From Candidatus Fermentithermobacillaceae bacterium (GTDB lineage: Bacteria > Bacillota > Sulfobacillia > Fermentithermobacillales > Fermentithermobacillaceae): a DNA stretch of 64,000 bases. The DNA lies in the NCBI GenBank assembly GCA_018052475.1, contig JAGPNG010000004.1, positions 31,426 to 95,425 on the forward strand, given 5' to 3'. Both the position numbers and the translations under genes were made by a program. The notes beneath the pieces were generated by a model. That model saw only the letters and a program-made list of their open reading frames with translations, did no database searches and was not told the DNA's origin. Shown here in pieces: positions 50,601 through 60,481 of the stretch (positions are counted from its first letter, which is position 1; each line of letters begins with the position of its first letter).

Positions 50601-51572
50601 CACCCGGCCCTTCATCTTGCCCTCAAGCCGCGCCCCCAGATAACGAGCCAACCCATTTATCACCAATACTACAACTACCAACACAAAAGCCGTTCCATCT
50701 GCTACTCGTCTAGCATCAGGCAGCAGCCCTTCAGAGTTCACTTTCCAAATGTGGACAGCCAGCGTCTCTGCCGGCCTCATGACATTAAAAGGAGATGTAA
50801 ACTCAAACGGATTGAGGCTAGTCCAAGAAAGAGGGGGAGCCGACATCCCTGCAGTATAAATCAGCACTGCTGCCTCACCAAAAACCCGTCCGGCAATGAG
50901 CAGAGTCCCTGTAATAAGACCTGGCAAGGCACTAGGTATCACTACCTTGCACACCGTCTGCCACGTAGTCGCCCCTAGGGCAAGACTCGCTTCTCTCAAC
51001 TCCATAGGCACCGCCCTAAGCGCATCTAGGGAGACACTCACCATGACGGGAATAGTGAGTATGGAAAGAGCTATAGTGCCCGCCAAGATGCTATACCCCC
51101 ATCCCATATAAGTCACAAAAAGCAAAAGGCCAAAAAGGCCCACTACAATTGAAGGAAGGGACGCAAGAGTCTCAACAGCCGTGTTCACAAAGGAAGTCAA
51201 AAGCCCCGGTCTAGCATATTCTGACAGATACACCGCAGAACCCAGCCCAATCGGTACCGTGACGAGCATGGAAAGAAACAAAAGATACATAGAGTCGAAA
51301 ATCTGCCACAGTATGCCTCCTCCTGCTGCTAGGTTCTTGGATGGCGATGATATAAAGTCCCAATCCACAGCCTCCCAGCCCGCTACCGCTATGTACCCTA
51401 TGAGAAATACAAGCGTGCAAAGAACAACCCCTGCGGCAACGTAGAAAAACACAGTAGCTATCTTGTCAACAGCCTTTCTTGTGTCCAGCGCTCCATCCGC
51501 CCCAGATGCCCTTTTCGTGCTTAGATCCGCATCCTTTGTCTTATGCTTCTCTGCGTCCATTTCCTCATTCAC
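50598..51572 (-). CDS. pstA: Phosphate ABC transporter permease PstA
   Basis: 324 residues, six membrane helices, one of the two membrane subunits of the high-affinity phosphate importer. The EAA loop region ALRAVPMELREASLALGATTWQTVCKVVIPSALPGLITGTLLIAGRVFGEAA is typical of PstA. Start uncertain: GTG 51572 (GAGAGGG close upstream) or ATG 51560. It is 168 bp from pstC, a wider gap than usual for this operon, with no gene in it. The stop codon lies in a dispersed repeat. Confidence 0.92.
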   Translation of the reverse strand: MNEEMDAEKHKTKDADLSTKRASGADGALDTRKAVDKIATVFFYVAAGVVLCTLVFLIGYIAVAGWEAVDWDFISSPSKNLAAGGGILWQIFDSMYLLFLSMLVTVPIGLGSAVYLSEYARPGLLTSFVNTAVETLASLPSIVVGLFGLLLFVTYMGWGYSILAGTIALSILTIPVMVSVSLDALRAVPMELREASLALGATTWQTVCKVVIPSALPGLITGTLLIAGRVFGEAAVLIYTAGMSAPPLSWTSLNPFEFTSPFNVMRPAETLAVHIWKVNSEGLLPDARRVADGTAFVLVVVVLVINGLARYLGARLEGKMKGRV

Positions 51573-51740
51573 CCTCTCTTGCCGGTTGAAACTGAGATCT
51601 TCTCAACCCCTAATGTTCTGACCAAAACGCCTCGCCGACTGCCCGGTCCATGTTCAGCATGCCTTGACCGAAAATACCGCCGCAATATCCAAAGGTCACA
51701 GACAAACGTCCCAAACGAACACCCCAAAGCCGACATCCAT

Positions 51741-52778
51741 CTAGTATTGAGACTGTGATCGCTTCCCAATTAGCTTGACTATGCCCATGAAACACAAAGA
51801 CAATATCAGCAATACCAATGCCATAGACCACAATGCATTATTCCAAAGGGATCCATTCACAGTGTTTACCATATCCATAGTTATGCCAGTTGTTAGTGTA
51901 ATACCGGGATCCAGTAAAGACTTTGGAATTATGGGCACGTTTCCTATGACCATCTGCACCGCAAGAGTCTCTCCAAACGCACGGCCCATCGCCAAAACCA
52001 CACCGGTAAAGATCCCAGGACCGGCGGCAGGCACAAAAACCCTACTAATAACCTGCCACCTAGTAGCGCCCAGTGAATAGGCAGCTTCTCTGTAACTCCC
52101 AGGCACCGCCTTCAGAGCATCACACGCCACGCTCGTTATCGTCGGCAAGATCATGAATGACAACACGATCCCGCCTGCCAAGATACTAAAGCCGAATCCT
52201 CCCAGGTGGTTCCTGATAAGCGGCACGAGAACCGAGAGCCCGATCCACCCATAAACTACCGAAGGAATTCCGACAAAGAGCTCTGTACATGGCCTAAGAA
52301 CCTTCCCTCCGAATTTAGGACTAATCTCAGTTATGAAGATTGCAGTCATCACACCAAGAGGTACTGCAAATAACAAAGCCAACATAGATACTGAGAACGA
52401 GCCTACTATGAAAGGCAGTATCCCAAATGAAGGCCCCCCTTGATCCAAAGGTCTATCAGGATACCAGAGGGTGCCCAGTATAAAATCTTTCAACGAGATC
52501 CCTGTGCCCACAAATGTGGAGATGCCCTTTTGCGATATGAACAAGATCACGCTTGCCGCTATCACCATTACGAGGACAACACAAGCCAAGGTAGCCGCGC
52601 GCCCGATAGTTGCCTTTCTTTTGTTCCAATACTGGACCTCATAATCACCCCGCAGAACATCGCCGACCATTTCGTCGGCTTCGTTTAACGGGTCATAAGG
52701 AGGAACATTAAGGCTTTTTTCGAAACGCGACCGCGTCATTTTCCGCCGCAATTCCTTCCACCTATCAATACCCCTCAT
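51741..52778 (-). CDS. pstC: Phosphate ABC transporter permease PstC
   Basis: 345 residues from ATG 52778 (CAAGGGGTGAAGGCC upstream). A 60-residue charged N-terminal extension precedes six helices; LRPCTELFVGIPSVVYGWIGLSVLVPL and DALKAVPGSYREAAYSLGATRWQVISRVFVPAAGPGIFTGVVLAMGRAFGETLAV are PstC hallmarks. It lies between pstS and pstA, all transcribed leftward from the Pho-box region. Confidence 0.93.
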   Translation of the reverse strand: MRGIDRWKELRRKMTRSRFEKSLNVPPYDPLNEADEMVGDVLRGDYEVQYWNKRKATIGRAATLACVVLVMVIAASVILFISQKGISTFVGTGISLKDFILGTLWYPDRPLDQGGPSFGILPFIVGSFSVSMLALLFAVPLGVMTAIFITEISPKFGGKVLRPCTELFVGIPSVVYGWIGLSVLVPLIRNHLGGFGFSILAGGIVLSFMILPTITSVACDALKAVPGSYREAAYSLGATRWQVISRVFVPAAGPGIFTGVVLAMGRAFGETLAVQMVIGNVPIIPKSLLDPGITLTTGITMDMVNTVNGSLWNNALWSMALVLLILSLCFMGIVKLIGKRSQSQY

Positions 52779-52849
52779 GGCCTTCACCCCTTGCGTTCGG
52801 ACTACCTCGATGCAGCTTTACGTGCATCTTTACAGCTTTTACTCCTCTT

Positions 52850-53797
52850 TTACTCCTCGCGACTGACTTTCATCTCACTTATTGGAATGTAGCCTAGTTC
52901 GGACACAAGACTATCCTGTACATCATCGCTCAACATATACTCGATAAACGCCTTAGCAAGACCCTCGGGCTCCCCTAACGTGTACAGGTGCTCATACGAC
53001 CAAACCGGATACTCTCCTGAAGTTATGTTCTCAACAGTGGGTTCCTTACCGTCGAGTTTCAATGTTTTTATCGAATCGTCTACATAAGAAAGGGCCAAAT
53101 AGCTTATCGTTCCCGGGGTTTCAGAGACTATCTTCTTAATGGCGCCGGAAGAGTCTTCAGTCATGCCAGCTTCAGCCTCTTCATGCCCATCGAGAGCATA
53201 TTTCTTGAAGGTAGCTCGAGTTCCCGATGATTTTGGTCGATTTACGACAATAATTTCCAGATCCTGTCCTCCTACTTCAGACCAGTTAGTCACCTTACCC
53301 GTGAATATGTCGATAAGCTGCTGTTTGCTCAACTCATCTACAGATACGTCCGGATGAACAACTGCAGCAAAACCAACTACGCATACCTTATGGTCTACGA
53401 GTTTTGAAGCATCGATTCCTTCCTTCTCTTCGGCAAATATATCGGACATTCCGATATCTACCTGGCCCTCAGACACCTGGCTCAATCCGGTCCCACTTCC
53501 GCCACCGGTAACTGTAATCTTCGCTTCAGGATGTTCTGCCATAAAATTCTCGGCAGCCTGCTGGACCAGTTGCTGCAGAGCCGTCGCTCCAGATATCATT
53601 ATGGACCCCGATATCTCGGATGAACCGTTACCGTTAGGTTCGTTTACGCAGCCCGTAAGTACCAGGGCAAGCACCAATCCCAAGATCAAACTCGAACCGA
53701 CCGCATGCGAAACCCTTGCAGACCGATTCCTAGACCCCTCCTTTTCGCCCGGGCCACCGGAACATCCGCATTTTTTACCTCTGCTTGTCAATCCCAT
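52850..53797 (-). CDS. pstS: Phosphate-binding lipoprotein PstS
   Basis: 315 residues from ATG 53797 (GGAGGCG upstream). Signal peptide with lipobox VLTGC anchors it outside the cell membrane. Phosphate-binding elements are ISGATALQQLVQQAAENFMAEHP, TGGGSGTGLSQVSEGQVDIGMSD, and RPKSSGTRATFKKYAL. It catches phosphate and delivers it to PstCA. The start codon is 72 bp below a set of Pho boxes. Confidence 0.95.
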   Translation of the reverse strand: MGLTSRGKKCGCSGGPGEKEGSRNRSARVSHAVGSSLILGLVLALVLTGCVNEPNGNGSSEISGSIMISGATALQQLVQQAAENFMAEHPEAKITVTGGGSGTGLSQVSEGQVDIGMSDIFAEEKEGIDASKLVDHKVCVVGFAAVVHPDVSVDELSKQQLIDIFTGKVTNWSEVGGQDLEIIVVNRPKSSGTRATFKKYALDGHEEAEAGMTEDSSGAIKKIVSETPGTISYLALSYVDDSIKTLKLDGKEPTVENITSGEYPVWSYEHLYTLGEPEGLAKAFIEYMLSDDVQDSLVSELGYIPISEMKVSREE

Positions 53798-53868
53798 AAA
53801 AACACGCCTCCTGTTTTGAATTTGCGTCCTCTCGAAACGCTCTTTCACCTTGAAGTTTAAGCCCCAAT

Positions 53869-53918
53869 TGTAAACCCGATACGGCTTTCATGTAAAAACC
53901 AAGTTACGTAGTTGTGAA
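53869..53918 (-). promoter_or_regulatory. Pho box array upstream of pstS
   Basis: Reading the minus strand: TTCACA, GTAACT, TTTACA, a degenerate GCCGTA and TTTACA, starting at exact 11-bp steps (right ends at 53918, 53907, 53896, 53885, 53874). Repeats resembling TT(A/T/C)ACA at 11-bp intervals are how PhoP of Gram-positives recognises its targets. They lie between the divergent pstS and phoP genes, so both could be controlled. Confidence 0.65.
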
Positions 53919-54009
53919 CATGTAGATTATTGTCGCGTATATCTGTCAAACTGTAGGACTCCACAGAAGAAACCTATCTGTTTCCTTTCTCATTCTTCGT
54001 AGATCCAGG

Positions 54010-54015
54010 TATAAT
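54010..54015 (+). promoter_or_regulatory. Putative -10 element for phoP
   Basis: TATAAT 72 bp before the phoP start codon. The region 17 bp upstream (TTCTCA) is a poor -35, which would fit a promoter needing an activator such as PhoP bound to the nearby Pho boxes. Confidence 0.4.
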
Positions 54016-54086
54016 GAATTGAGATACGATACTTCCAGGTAAACCGCAAGTACAGGTGGACTACTTGTAATCTGAGGGGATGGCAG

Positions 54087-54959
54087 TTGACGAAAAAAAT
54101 ACTGATCGTAGACGACGAAGAAGCTATAGTCAAGTTAGTGGCGTACCACCTCGAAAGAGACGGATACGATACTCTGGTCGCCTATGACGGAAAAACCGCG
54201 CTGAAGATCATTAGGGAACATGACTTGGATCTCGTAATCCTCGACATAATGCTCCCGGAGATTTCAGGATGGGACGTACTTAGAGTCGCAAGAAGCGAGG
54301 GAAAATCCTTCCCTGTAATCCTTCTGAGCGCTAGAGACGAGGAAGTTGACCGAGTGGCAGGCCTTGAACTTGGCGCAGACGACTACGTCACAAAACCATT
54401 CTCTCCTCGCGAGCTCGTCGCACGGGTAAGGGCTCAATTACGGCGTATGGATATCGCAACATCGGAAGCAGAGAAGGAAGAAAACGTAACGGAAAGTACA
54501 CCCCGCCCCGATAGCATCGATCCTATGACCTATTCTTCTGCGATTCGAGGACAATCTGCAGTCTCTCGTGACAGGATTTTAACCGTAGGTTATGTTACAG
54601 CTAACATAGATACCAGGGAAGTGTTTGTGTCTCAAAAACCTGTGGACCTTACCGCAAAGGAATTCGACCTTATGGTATACATGATGAATCGGCCAAGAAG
54701 AGTGTTTACTAGGGGAGACTTACTATCTGCAGTATGGGGTTATGATTTTGAGGGGGATACGCGTACTGTAGACGTACACATATCTCGATTACGGCAGAAA
54801 ATAGATCCTTTAATCCATGAACTTGCCCAAACCCATGGGACGGATTGCCCCGAGTCATTCTTAGAAACCATAAGAGGCGTCGGATATCGATTAGTGTCCG
54901 GTGCAGACTACACCGCAGTCGGCAAAGAAGATACGTTTCCCAAGAAGCAAGGTGGGTAA
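54087..54959 (+). CDS. phoP: PhoB/PhoP-type response regulator
   Basis: 290 residues, OmpR family. Receiver domain: ILIVDDEEAIVK, phosphorylated Asp53 in LVILDIMLPE, LLSARDEE, DYVTKPFSPREL. C-terminal winged helix: VDLTAKEFDLMVYMMNRPRRVFTRGDLLSAVWGYDFEGDTRTVDVHISRLRQKI...IRGVGYRL. A linker of about 45 residues between the domains and an insert (HELAQTHGTDCPE) in the C-terminal domain make it longer than the usual 230-240. Start is TTG at 54087 with GAGGGG upstream. With phoR next door and pst genes on both sides its regulon is the phosphate starvation response. Confidence 0.9.
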   Translation: MTKKILIVDDEEAIVKLVAYHLERDGYDTLVAYDGKTALKIIREHDLDLVILDIMLPEISGWDVLRVARSEGKSFPVILLSARDEEVDRVAGLELGADDYVTKPFSPRELVARVRAQLRRMDIATSEAEKEENVTESTPRPDSIDPMTYSSAIRGQSAVSRDRILTVGYVTANIDTREVFVSQKPVDLTAKEFDLMVYMMNRPRRVFTRGDLLSAVWGYDFEGDTRTVDVHISRLRQKIDPLIHELAQTHGTDCPESFLETIRGVGYRLVSGADYTAVGKEDTFPKKQGG

Positions 54960-55047
54960 TCCGCATATGGTATCGGACGCCAAAGGCGAGTGTTCTGCGG
55001 CATTCGGCTCTGCAACAAGACTTCTGACCCACAAGGAGGCCAAGTGA

Positions 55048-57051
55048 ATGCGAAGACGCCTTATGATGTCCTTCCTCTTAACTGCATGCGTGGCGATGCT
55101 GATTCTAGGCACATTCCTCGTGTTTTTTGCCAGACACCAGCACGCAGAGGATGCCAAAACTCAGGCGCTAAACCAAGCGAAAATCCTTCGCAATTACTTG
55201 CTGAGCGTCTACGAAGACCTAGCAAAGAGCCAACAGGAAGGCTCATCCGGCGTTACTGCCATTCAAACCGAAGAGATTATGACAAACCTCGCCAAACTGA
55301 GCGATGAAACCGGACTGCGTATAACCCTCATAGACCCTCAAGGCGTGGTATTTGCAGATACAGGGCTTGCTGACGCAGAAGTAGACTATGGCCACTTAGG
55401 AGCGCACGACACAAGGCCGGAAGTAATTCAGGCTATTTCCGAAGGTGTCGGAATTGCCATAAGGCGTTCAGACACCCTAGGAGTGGACATGCTATATTGC
55501 GCCCTACCTGTCACGAACGACCAAAACCAACTTTTGGGCGTCTTAAGAGTCTCTTTGCCTCTTAAACTTATTGAAAAAGAGCTTAGCCGTAACTGGCCGC
55601 TCTTTGCCGGAGTCGTAATCACCGCTTTAGCGGTCGCATTCGTTACCGCTCTTATCCAGAGCAAGAATCTATCTAGACCCATCGAACTCATGTCTCAGAT
55701 GTCGGCAGAAATGGCACAAGGGAGTTTTGATAAGTACCAGATCCCCAAAACAGGGACCGAACTTGACGAATTGGCAGACCTACTGAACTCATTGGCCTCA
55801 TCTCTAGATCTTTATATCTCGGAACTCACAAAGTCCAATGCCAAAATGAAAACCATTTTGGATAGCTCCATTTCGGGCATCCTCCTTGTTACCGCAGATG
55901 GCAAAATATCTTCCATGAACCCGTCCGCCTCCAAGATATTGGGGTACCCGAATGATCTGGCTGAAGGGATGCCGCTTCATACTGTCGTCAGAAATCTCGA
56001 TATTTGCAATCTGTTTGAAAAGGCGCTCAAAGAATCAAGCGTTCAAAAAAAAGAAGTGAGCCTCTACTATCCTTCGGAAATCATCTTGGAGGTAACCGCC
56101 TTGCCTCTTGTGAGTTCAAACGTTATGAGTGATGCTACACTTTCCGATTTGACATCTTCTTACAACGCCGACTCTCCTTTCACCGGTGCCCTGACCTCCG
56201 AAAAAGAAAACAGCCAGACCCTGGAAGGCGTCCTGATAGTCCTTTATGACCTTACTACGCTACGGCACCTCGAAACTACCAGAAGCGACTTCATCCAAAA
56301 CATATCCCACGAGCTCCGAACGCCAATCACAATAATAAGGGGATTTGCTGAGACTTTGGCAGAGGCTCCGCCTGAAGATAGAGAAACCATTCAAGAAATG
56401 TCGGCGCTCATCACCAAGGAGACTAAAAGACTATCTAGTCTGGTCGAGAGCCTTCTCGAATTGGCTAATCTCGAATCCAAAAATGTGCGGTTTGAGCCAA
56501 CTTGGCTTAATGCAACATCGATAGTAGAAGAGACTGTAAAGAAGATGGAACCGATTGCGGCAGAAAAGGGGCAAACTATCTCCTTGGAGCCTGTTCCGGC
56601 CCCGGACTCGAAGCTGAACGAGGAACCGATCCAAGTGTATGCGGATCCTTCCATGTTCGACACAATTCTATCCAATCTTCTTGAAAACGCGATCAAATAC
56701 GCCGGAGACGGAGCCTGTATCACCGTTTCGCTGCATTGCTTAGGAAACCCACAGCACAAAACGTCAGAGCCTCTTTGCACGATCGATGAATCGGGCCAAA
56801 AAATAGGGCCCGGAGGCGTGGTCCTGGTTGTCTCCGATACGGGTCCGGGCATACCCCCTGAGGATCTTCCCAGAATCTTTGAAAGGTTCTATCGTTCATC
56901 CAAAGACAGAAGTCGCGCCCGCGGCGGGAGCGGACTCGGGCTATCTTTGGTTAAGCACTGCGTAAACGCACACGGGGGAAAAGTGTGGGCGCAAAGCAAG
57001 CCTAAAGAGCGGACGTCGTTCTTCGTATGGTTTCCTGATCCCAAAGACTGA
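55048..57051 (+). CDS. phoR: PhoR-type sensor histidine kinase
   Basis: 667 residues: transmembrane helix about 7-27, extracellular domain 28-185, second helix about 190-210, HAMP (SRPIELMSQMSAEMAQGSFDKY), PAS (MKTILDSSISGILLVTADGKISSMN), HisKA with phospho-accepting His421 in QNISHELRTPITIIRGFAETL, and HATPase (NLLENAIKYAGDGA, VSDTGPGIPPEDLPRIFERFYR, GGSGLGLSLVKHCV). This is the PhoR layout. It senses the state of the Pst system, with PhoU as intermediary, and phosphorylates PhoP. The kinase follows phoP by 88 bp. Confidence 0.9.
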   Translation: MRRRLMMSFLLTACVAMLILGTFLVFFARHQHAEDAKTQALNQAKILRNYLLSVYEDLAKSQQEGSSGVTAIQTEEIMTNLAKLSDETGLRITLIDPQGVVFADTGLADAEVDYGHLGAHDTRPEVIQAISEGVGIAIRRSDTLGVDMLYCALPVTNDQNQLLGVLRVSLPLKLIEKELSRNWPLFAGVVITALAVAFVTALIQSKNLSRPIELMSQMSAEMAQGSFDKYQIPKTGTELDELADLLNSLASSLDLYISELTKSNAKMKTILDSSISGILLVTADGKISSMNPSASKILGYPNDLAEGMPLHTVVRNLDICNLFEKALKESSVQKKEVSLYYPSEIILEVTALPLVSSNVMSDATLSDLTSSYNADSPFTGALTSEKENSQTLEGVLIVLYDLTTLRHLETTRSDFIQNISHELRTPITIIRGFAETLAEAPPEDRETIQEMSALITKETKRLSSLVESLLELANLESKNVRFEPTWLNATSIVEETVKKMEPIAAEKGQTISLEPVPAPDSKLNEEPIQVYADPSMFDTILSNLLENAIKYAGDGACITVSLHCLGNPQHKTSEPLCTIDESGQKIGPGGVVLVVSDTGPGIPPEDLPRIFERFYRSSKDRSRARGGSGLGLSLVKHCVNAHGGKVWAQSKPKERTSFFVWFPDPKD

Positions 57052-57093
57052 CCGCAAAGACTGACCCCAAGACACAGTCAATACAGTCTTATC

Positions 57094-57804
57094 CTAAGGA
57101 TTCAGATCTTTCCGCTCTCCGGTAATCGCGTAAATGACCCACTCGCCGATATTGGTCGCGTGGTCTGCAACCCTTTCTAGGTGCGACGCAACCATGATGA
57201 ATTCAATGGACTGCTGAATTGTGGAAGGGTCAGACATCATAAATACCAGCAATTCTCTGAACACCTGACCAAACAATCCGTCTACCTCATTATCCATATC
57301 TATGAGTTCGTAGAGATTCTCTATGTCACGGCTGCTAAACGCATCCAAACTCTTGCGCAACATGTCCTGAGCCGTTCGTGCCATTCTCGGAATGTCAATC
57401 AACGGTTTGATATATGTCTGACCTGCAAGCCTCAGGGCGATCTCTGAAATATCCACCGCATGATCTGCTACTCTTTCAAGGTCGGTAGCTATTTTGAGAA
57501 CCGTGCCAATTCTTCTCAAATCGCTTGCCATTGGCTGCTGAAGCGCGATAATGCCTAAACTACGATTCTCAAGCTCAAGCGTTAAATCGTCTATGACGTC
57601 ATCATAGTCTATGACTCCCTGGGCCATCTCCACATCATGGGTCTTTAGAGCAGTAACGGCCTTGGCAAGACTCTCTTCGGCCATCACCCCAAGCCTAGAA
57701 AGATCCTGTTCGAGAAGTTCAAGATTGGCGTGGAAACTGCTCCTTGGTCCAATGTCTTCTTTTTTGGTGCCTCCGGGCCTGCGCTCTTCTTGATTGTCTG
57801 TCAT
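57094..57804 (-). CDS. phoU: Phosphate signalling protein PhoU
   Basis: 236 residues in two PhoU repeats, each with the metal-binding pattern: DDLTLELENRSLGIIALQQPMASDLRRIGTVLKIATDLERVADHAVDI and DNEVDGLFGQVFRELLVFM...FIMVASHLERVADHATNIGEWVIY. PhoU links PstB activity to the PhoR kinase and represses the Pho response when phosphate is ample. The ATG at 57804 (GGCGAGGAG upstream) leaves a 19-bp gap to pstB; an upstream frame start would overlap pstB. Confidence 0.93.
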   Translation of the reverse strand: MTDNQEERRPGGTKKEDIGPRSSFHANLELLEQDLSRLGVMAEESLAKAVTALKTHDVEMAQGVIDYDDVIDDLTLELENRSLGIIALQQPMASDLRRIGTVLKIATDLERVADHAVDISEIALRLAGQTYIKPLIDIPRMARTAQDMLRKSLDAFSSRDIENLYELIDMDNEVDGLFGQVFRELLVFMMSDPSTIQQSIEFIMVASHLERVADHATNIGEWVIYAITGERKDLNP

Positions 57805-57823
57805 GCCCAAATCTCCTCGCCTT

Positions 57824-58642
57824 CTAACCAAACCTACCGGTTATATAATCTTCTGTTTCTTTCCTGGCAGGTTTTGTGAATATTTTCTCGGTGGTATCAT
57901 ACTCAATAAGCGAACCGGATAGGAAAAAAGCGGTGTAATCAGACACCCTAGCAGCTTGCTGCATGTTGTGTGTAACGATCACGACTGTATACTTCTTCGA
58001 AAGAGATGATATGAGGTCTTCCACCTTTGTTGTTGATATCGGATCCAAAGACGCGGCAGGCTCGTCCATGAGAAGGACAGACGGATTCACTGCAAGAGCA
58101 CGAGCTATGCATAGACGTTGTTGCTGGCCTCCTGAAAGCGCAAGAGCAGGTGAGTTGAGACGGTGTTTAACCTCATCCCAAAGCGCTGCTTCTCTAAGGC
58201 TTTTTTCCACTATTCGGTCGAGCTTGGCCTTGTCTCTCATCCCAAGACACTTGGGACCGAAGGCGACGTTTTCCCAGATGCTCTTAGGAAAGGGATTCGG
58301 TCGCTGCCACACCATGCCAACTCTTTTCCTAAGCTCAACCACGTCAGTATCGGGTGAGTATGCATCAAATCCGTCTATGAAAACCTGGCCTTCGACTCTA
58401 ACCCCCGGAATCAGATCATTCATCCGGTTTAGAGATCGTAGGAAAGTAGATTTGCCACAGCCCGATGGCCCAATGATAGCCACTACCGATTTTTCCGGTA
58501 TAACCATTGAAACGTGCTTTATCGCAGGGTTCTGACCATAAAACACAGAAAGATCCACAACTCTTATTTTCTCGCGTTTGTCATTGTCCACTTCCGCGGC
58601 AGCTCTCTCACGCAAGACGACTGCCGGCATAGCAGGCACCAT
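57824..58642 (-). CDS. pstB: Phosphate ABC transporter ATP-binding protein PstB
   Basis: 272 residues. Walker [42 protein letters not shown], signature [15 protein letters not shown], Walker [14 protein letters not shown], switch [18 protein letters not shown]: all standard for PstB. Start ATG 58642 after GAGGTGAGG. It forms an operon with phoU and is separated from pstSCA by phoPR on the opposite strand, an unusual split of the import complex genes. Confidence 0.95.
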   Translation of the reverse strand: MVPAMPAVVLRERAAAEVDNDKREKIRVVDLSVFYGQNPAIKHVSMVIPEKSVVAIIGPSGCGKSTFLRSLNRMNDLIPGVRVEGQVFIDGFDAYSPDTDVVELRKRVGMVWQRPNPFPKSIWENVAFGPKCLGMRDKAKLDRIVEKSLREAALWDEVKHRLNSPALALSGGQQQRLCIARALAVNPSVLLMDEPAASLDPISTTKVEDLISSLSKKYTVVIVTHNMQQAARVSDYTAFFLSGSLIEYDTTEKIFTKPARKETEDYITGRFG

Positions 58643-58798
58643 GGACCTCACCTCATTAAACTAATTCATCACCATGAGATTATCCTTGAACGTTAACGGC
58701 AGCATCACAGTCTTGTAAACCATAAGTAAATTGTCAGGTGCCGAGGGCCTGTTCTTCTTATCAACCGAATGATCCAATCCAATGATCCAATCCAATCA

Positions 58799-59413
58799 TC
58801 AAGAATTGAGCAAGATAACCGTTCCTATGCTCAGAAACAATCCCAGTGGTATAGAATCGGTATGTTTAATACGGCCAAGCAATATCGAAGGGATGGAGTA
58901 CGCACACGCCAAAAGAAATGCAACCTCCAAGGCAGCCAAGACATGGTATATCCCAAGACAAAAGCCAGTTACCCCAGCCATCTTAACATCTCCGCCCCCT
59001 AGAGACCCGGGTACAATGAGGGCAGCAATGTAAAGCAACCCAAATCCGAGAAAAGCCCCAAGCAAGCCGCAGGCAAAGTCATTTTCTATCTTCCTTGTCA
59101 TCTCACTAATAACGTAAGACCCGCCGGGGCCTACGTGTTTGTAAAAGTGCGCAAAACCGTTATATGCCTTCGTGAGGATTGCAAAGACAAATGCAGACAA
59201 GAGGATCTTGTCGGGTAGTACCCGGTAGCACACATCCAACCCCGAGAGAAGCCCGAGATGGATGACAACTATCATGTGAAGGACCCCAAGCACACCGAAC
59301 CCAAATCGCAGGTGCACAACAAAGGCGCTCCCTATACAGAATAAAAGTGCTGTCATACAGCACTTCGCCGCATTTTTCGATTTCACAATGCTTACCGCCT
59401 CTTGTGCCGCCAC
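58799..59413 (-). CDS. Prepilin peptidase-like (A24) membrane protein
   Basis: 204 residues, about six hydrophobic helices. The two catalytic aspartates are recognisable in LSGLDVCYRVLPDKIL and in GGGDVKMAGVTGFCLG, the GxGDxK-type motif of type IV prepilin peptidases. The N-terminal methyltransferase domain of PilD is lacking, so it is the short TadV/CpaA-like form. No pilin or secretion genes are seen in the window. Start uncertain: GTG 59413 or GTG 59386 (GAGGCGG upstream). Confidence 0.75.
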   Translation of the reverse strand: MAAQEAVSIVKSKNAAKCCMTALLFCIGSAFVVHLRFGFGVLGVLHMIVVIHLGLLSGLDVCYRVLPDKILLSAFVFAILTKAYNGFAHFYKHVGPGGSYVISEMTRKIENDFACGLLGAFLGFGLLYIAALIVPGSLGGGDVKMAGVTGFCLGIYHVLAALEVAFLLACAYSIPSILLGRIKHTDSIPLGLFLSIGTVILLNS

Positions 59414-59452
59414 CTAGCACATTCCCATTATATCCCAATCAACGGCAGCCTG

Positions 59453-60481
59453 TCATGACGAAGATTTCCATCTGAAATGATCGGGCCATATCTCAAAGAT
59501 CCTCCCGCTGGTTATCATCGGCACTATTACGTCAACGACCTCGGGATCATACTTGGTTCCACGACCGCCTTCGATCTCTTCTAACGTCTCTTCATCAGTT
59601 CGAGCAGGCCTGTAAGGACGGTGAGACAGCATGGCTTCAACCACGTCACATACACCTAGAACTCTGACTTCTTGAGTCAATTCATCGCCTTTTATTCCAT
59701 CAGGATACCCCGACCCGTCAAGCCGTTCGTGATGGTGCAACGCCATCTCAGCAGTGGGCCAAGGCAATTGCGTGTCTTTGAGTATTTCATACCCACGCTG
59801 AGGATGCGTCCTCATCAGATCCCATTCTTCCTTAACCAGCTCGCCTGGCCTGCTCAACAGGCTTTCAGGTATTGAGATCTTTCCGATATCATGTAGGAGC
59901 CCGCCAATATACAAACCCTCAATCACGTTTTCGGGGAGTCCCATTTGCTTTCCTACTTCGCGCGCCAGGATAGCTACGCGCCGCTGGTGATCAGCGGTGT
60001 ACGGGTCACGAGAACCTACTGCCCTTGAAACCGTTTCTACTAAGTCGAAGAAAGCAGTCTTGAGGTTCCTGTCGGCAATTCTGCCCTCGCGCTTCATCTT
60101 GGCCGTATCCAGTTCCCGTGTTATGGCTGGGTAGAGTCTATTCAAGTTGTGTTTCAACACATAGTCGCATACCCCTGATCTCATCAGGGCAACAGCGCTT
60201 TCTTCGCCTATCGCCCCGGATACTACTATGAACGGAATATCAGGGTCATAATTCTTAGAAAGTTCCAAAGCCCGGAGCGCATCGAATTGAGGCATGTTGT
60301 AATCTGATATGACTATGTCCCAATCTTGGGTATCTAGAGCGCGAACCATATCCGATTCTTTGTCTACCCGTTCATACGTGACGTCAAAACCATTTCGCCT
60401 TAGTCCCCTCACGAGAAGCAGTGCGTCATCTTCTGAATCCTCGACAAGAAGCAACTTAAGCGGAATTCCTCTTCCTTCCAT
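59453..60481 (-). CDS. Response regulator with HD-GYP cyclic-di-GMP phosphodiesterase domain
   Basis: 342 residues. Receiver domain at 4-125 (KLLLVEDSEDDALLL, phospho-acceptor Asp60 in IVISDYNMP, DYVLKHNLNRL), then HD-GYP: ADHQRRVAILAREVG, GGLLHDIGKISIPESLL, TAEMALHHHERLDGSGYPDGIKG, VCDVVEAMLSHRPYRPA. The HHExxDGxGYP motif is complete, so it should hydrolyse c-di-GMP when phosphorylated or otherwise switched. ATG 60481 follows GGGAGGGAGATAG and overlaps the kinase stop region by 26 bp, so the two are a coupled two-component pair. Confidence 0.9.
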   Translation of the reverse strand: MEGRGIPLKLLLVEDSEDDALLLVRGLRRNGFDVTYERVDKESDMVRALDTQDWDIVISDYNMPQFDALRALELSKNYDPDIPFIVVSGAIGEESAVALMRSGVCDYVLKHNLNRLYPAITRELDTAKMKREGRIADRNLKTAFFDLVETVSRAVGSRDPYTADHQRRVAILAREVGKQMGLPENVIEGLYIGGLLHDIGKISIPESLLSRPGELVKEEWDLMRTHPQRGYEILKDTQLPWPTAEMALHHHERLDGSGYPDGIKGDELTQEVRVLGVCDVVEAMLSHRPYRPARTDEETLEEIEGGRGTKYDPEVVDVIVPMITSGRIFEIWPDHFRWKSSS

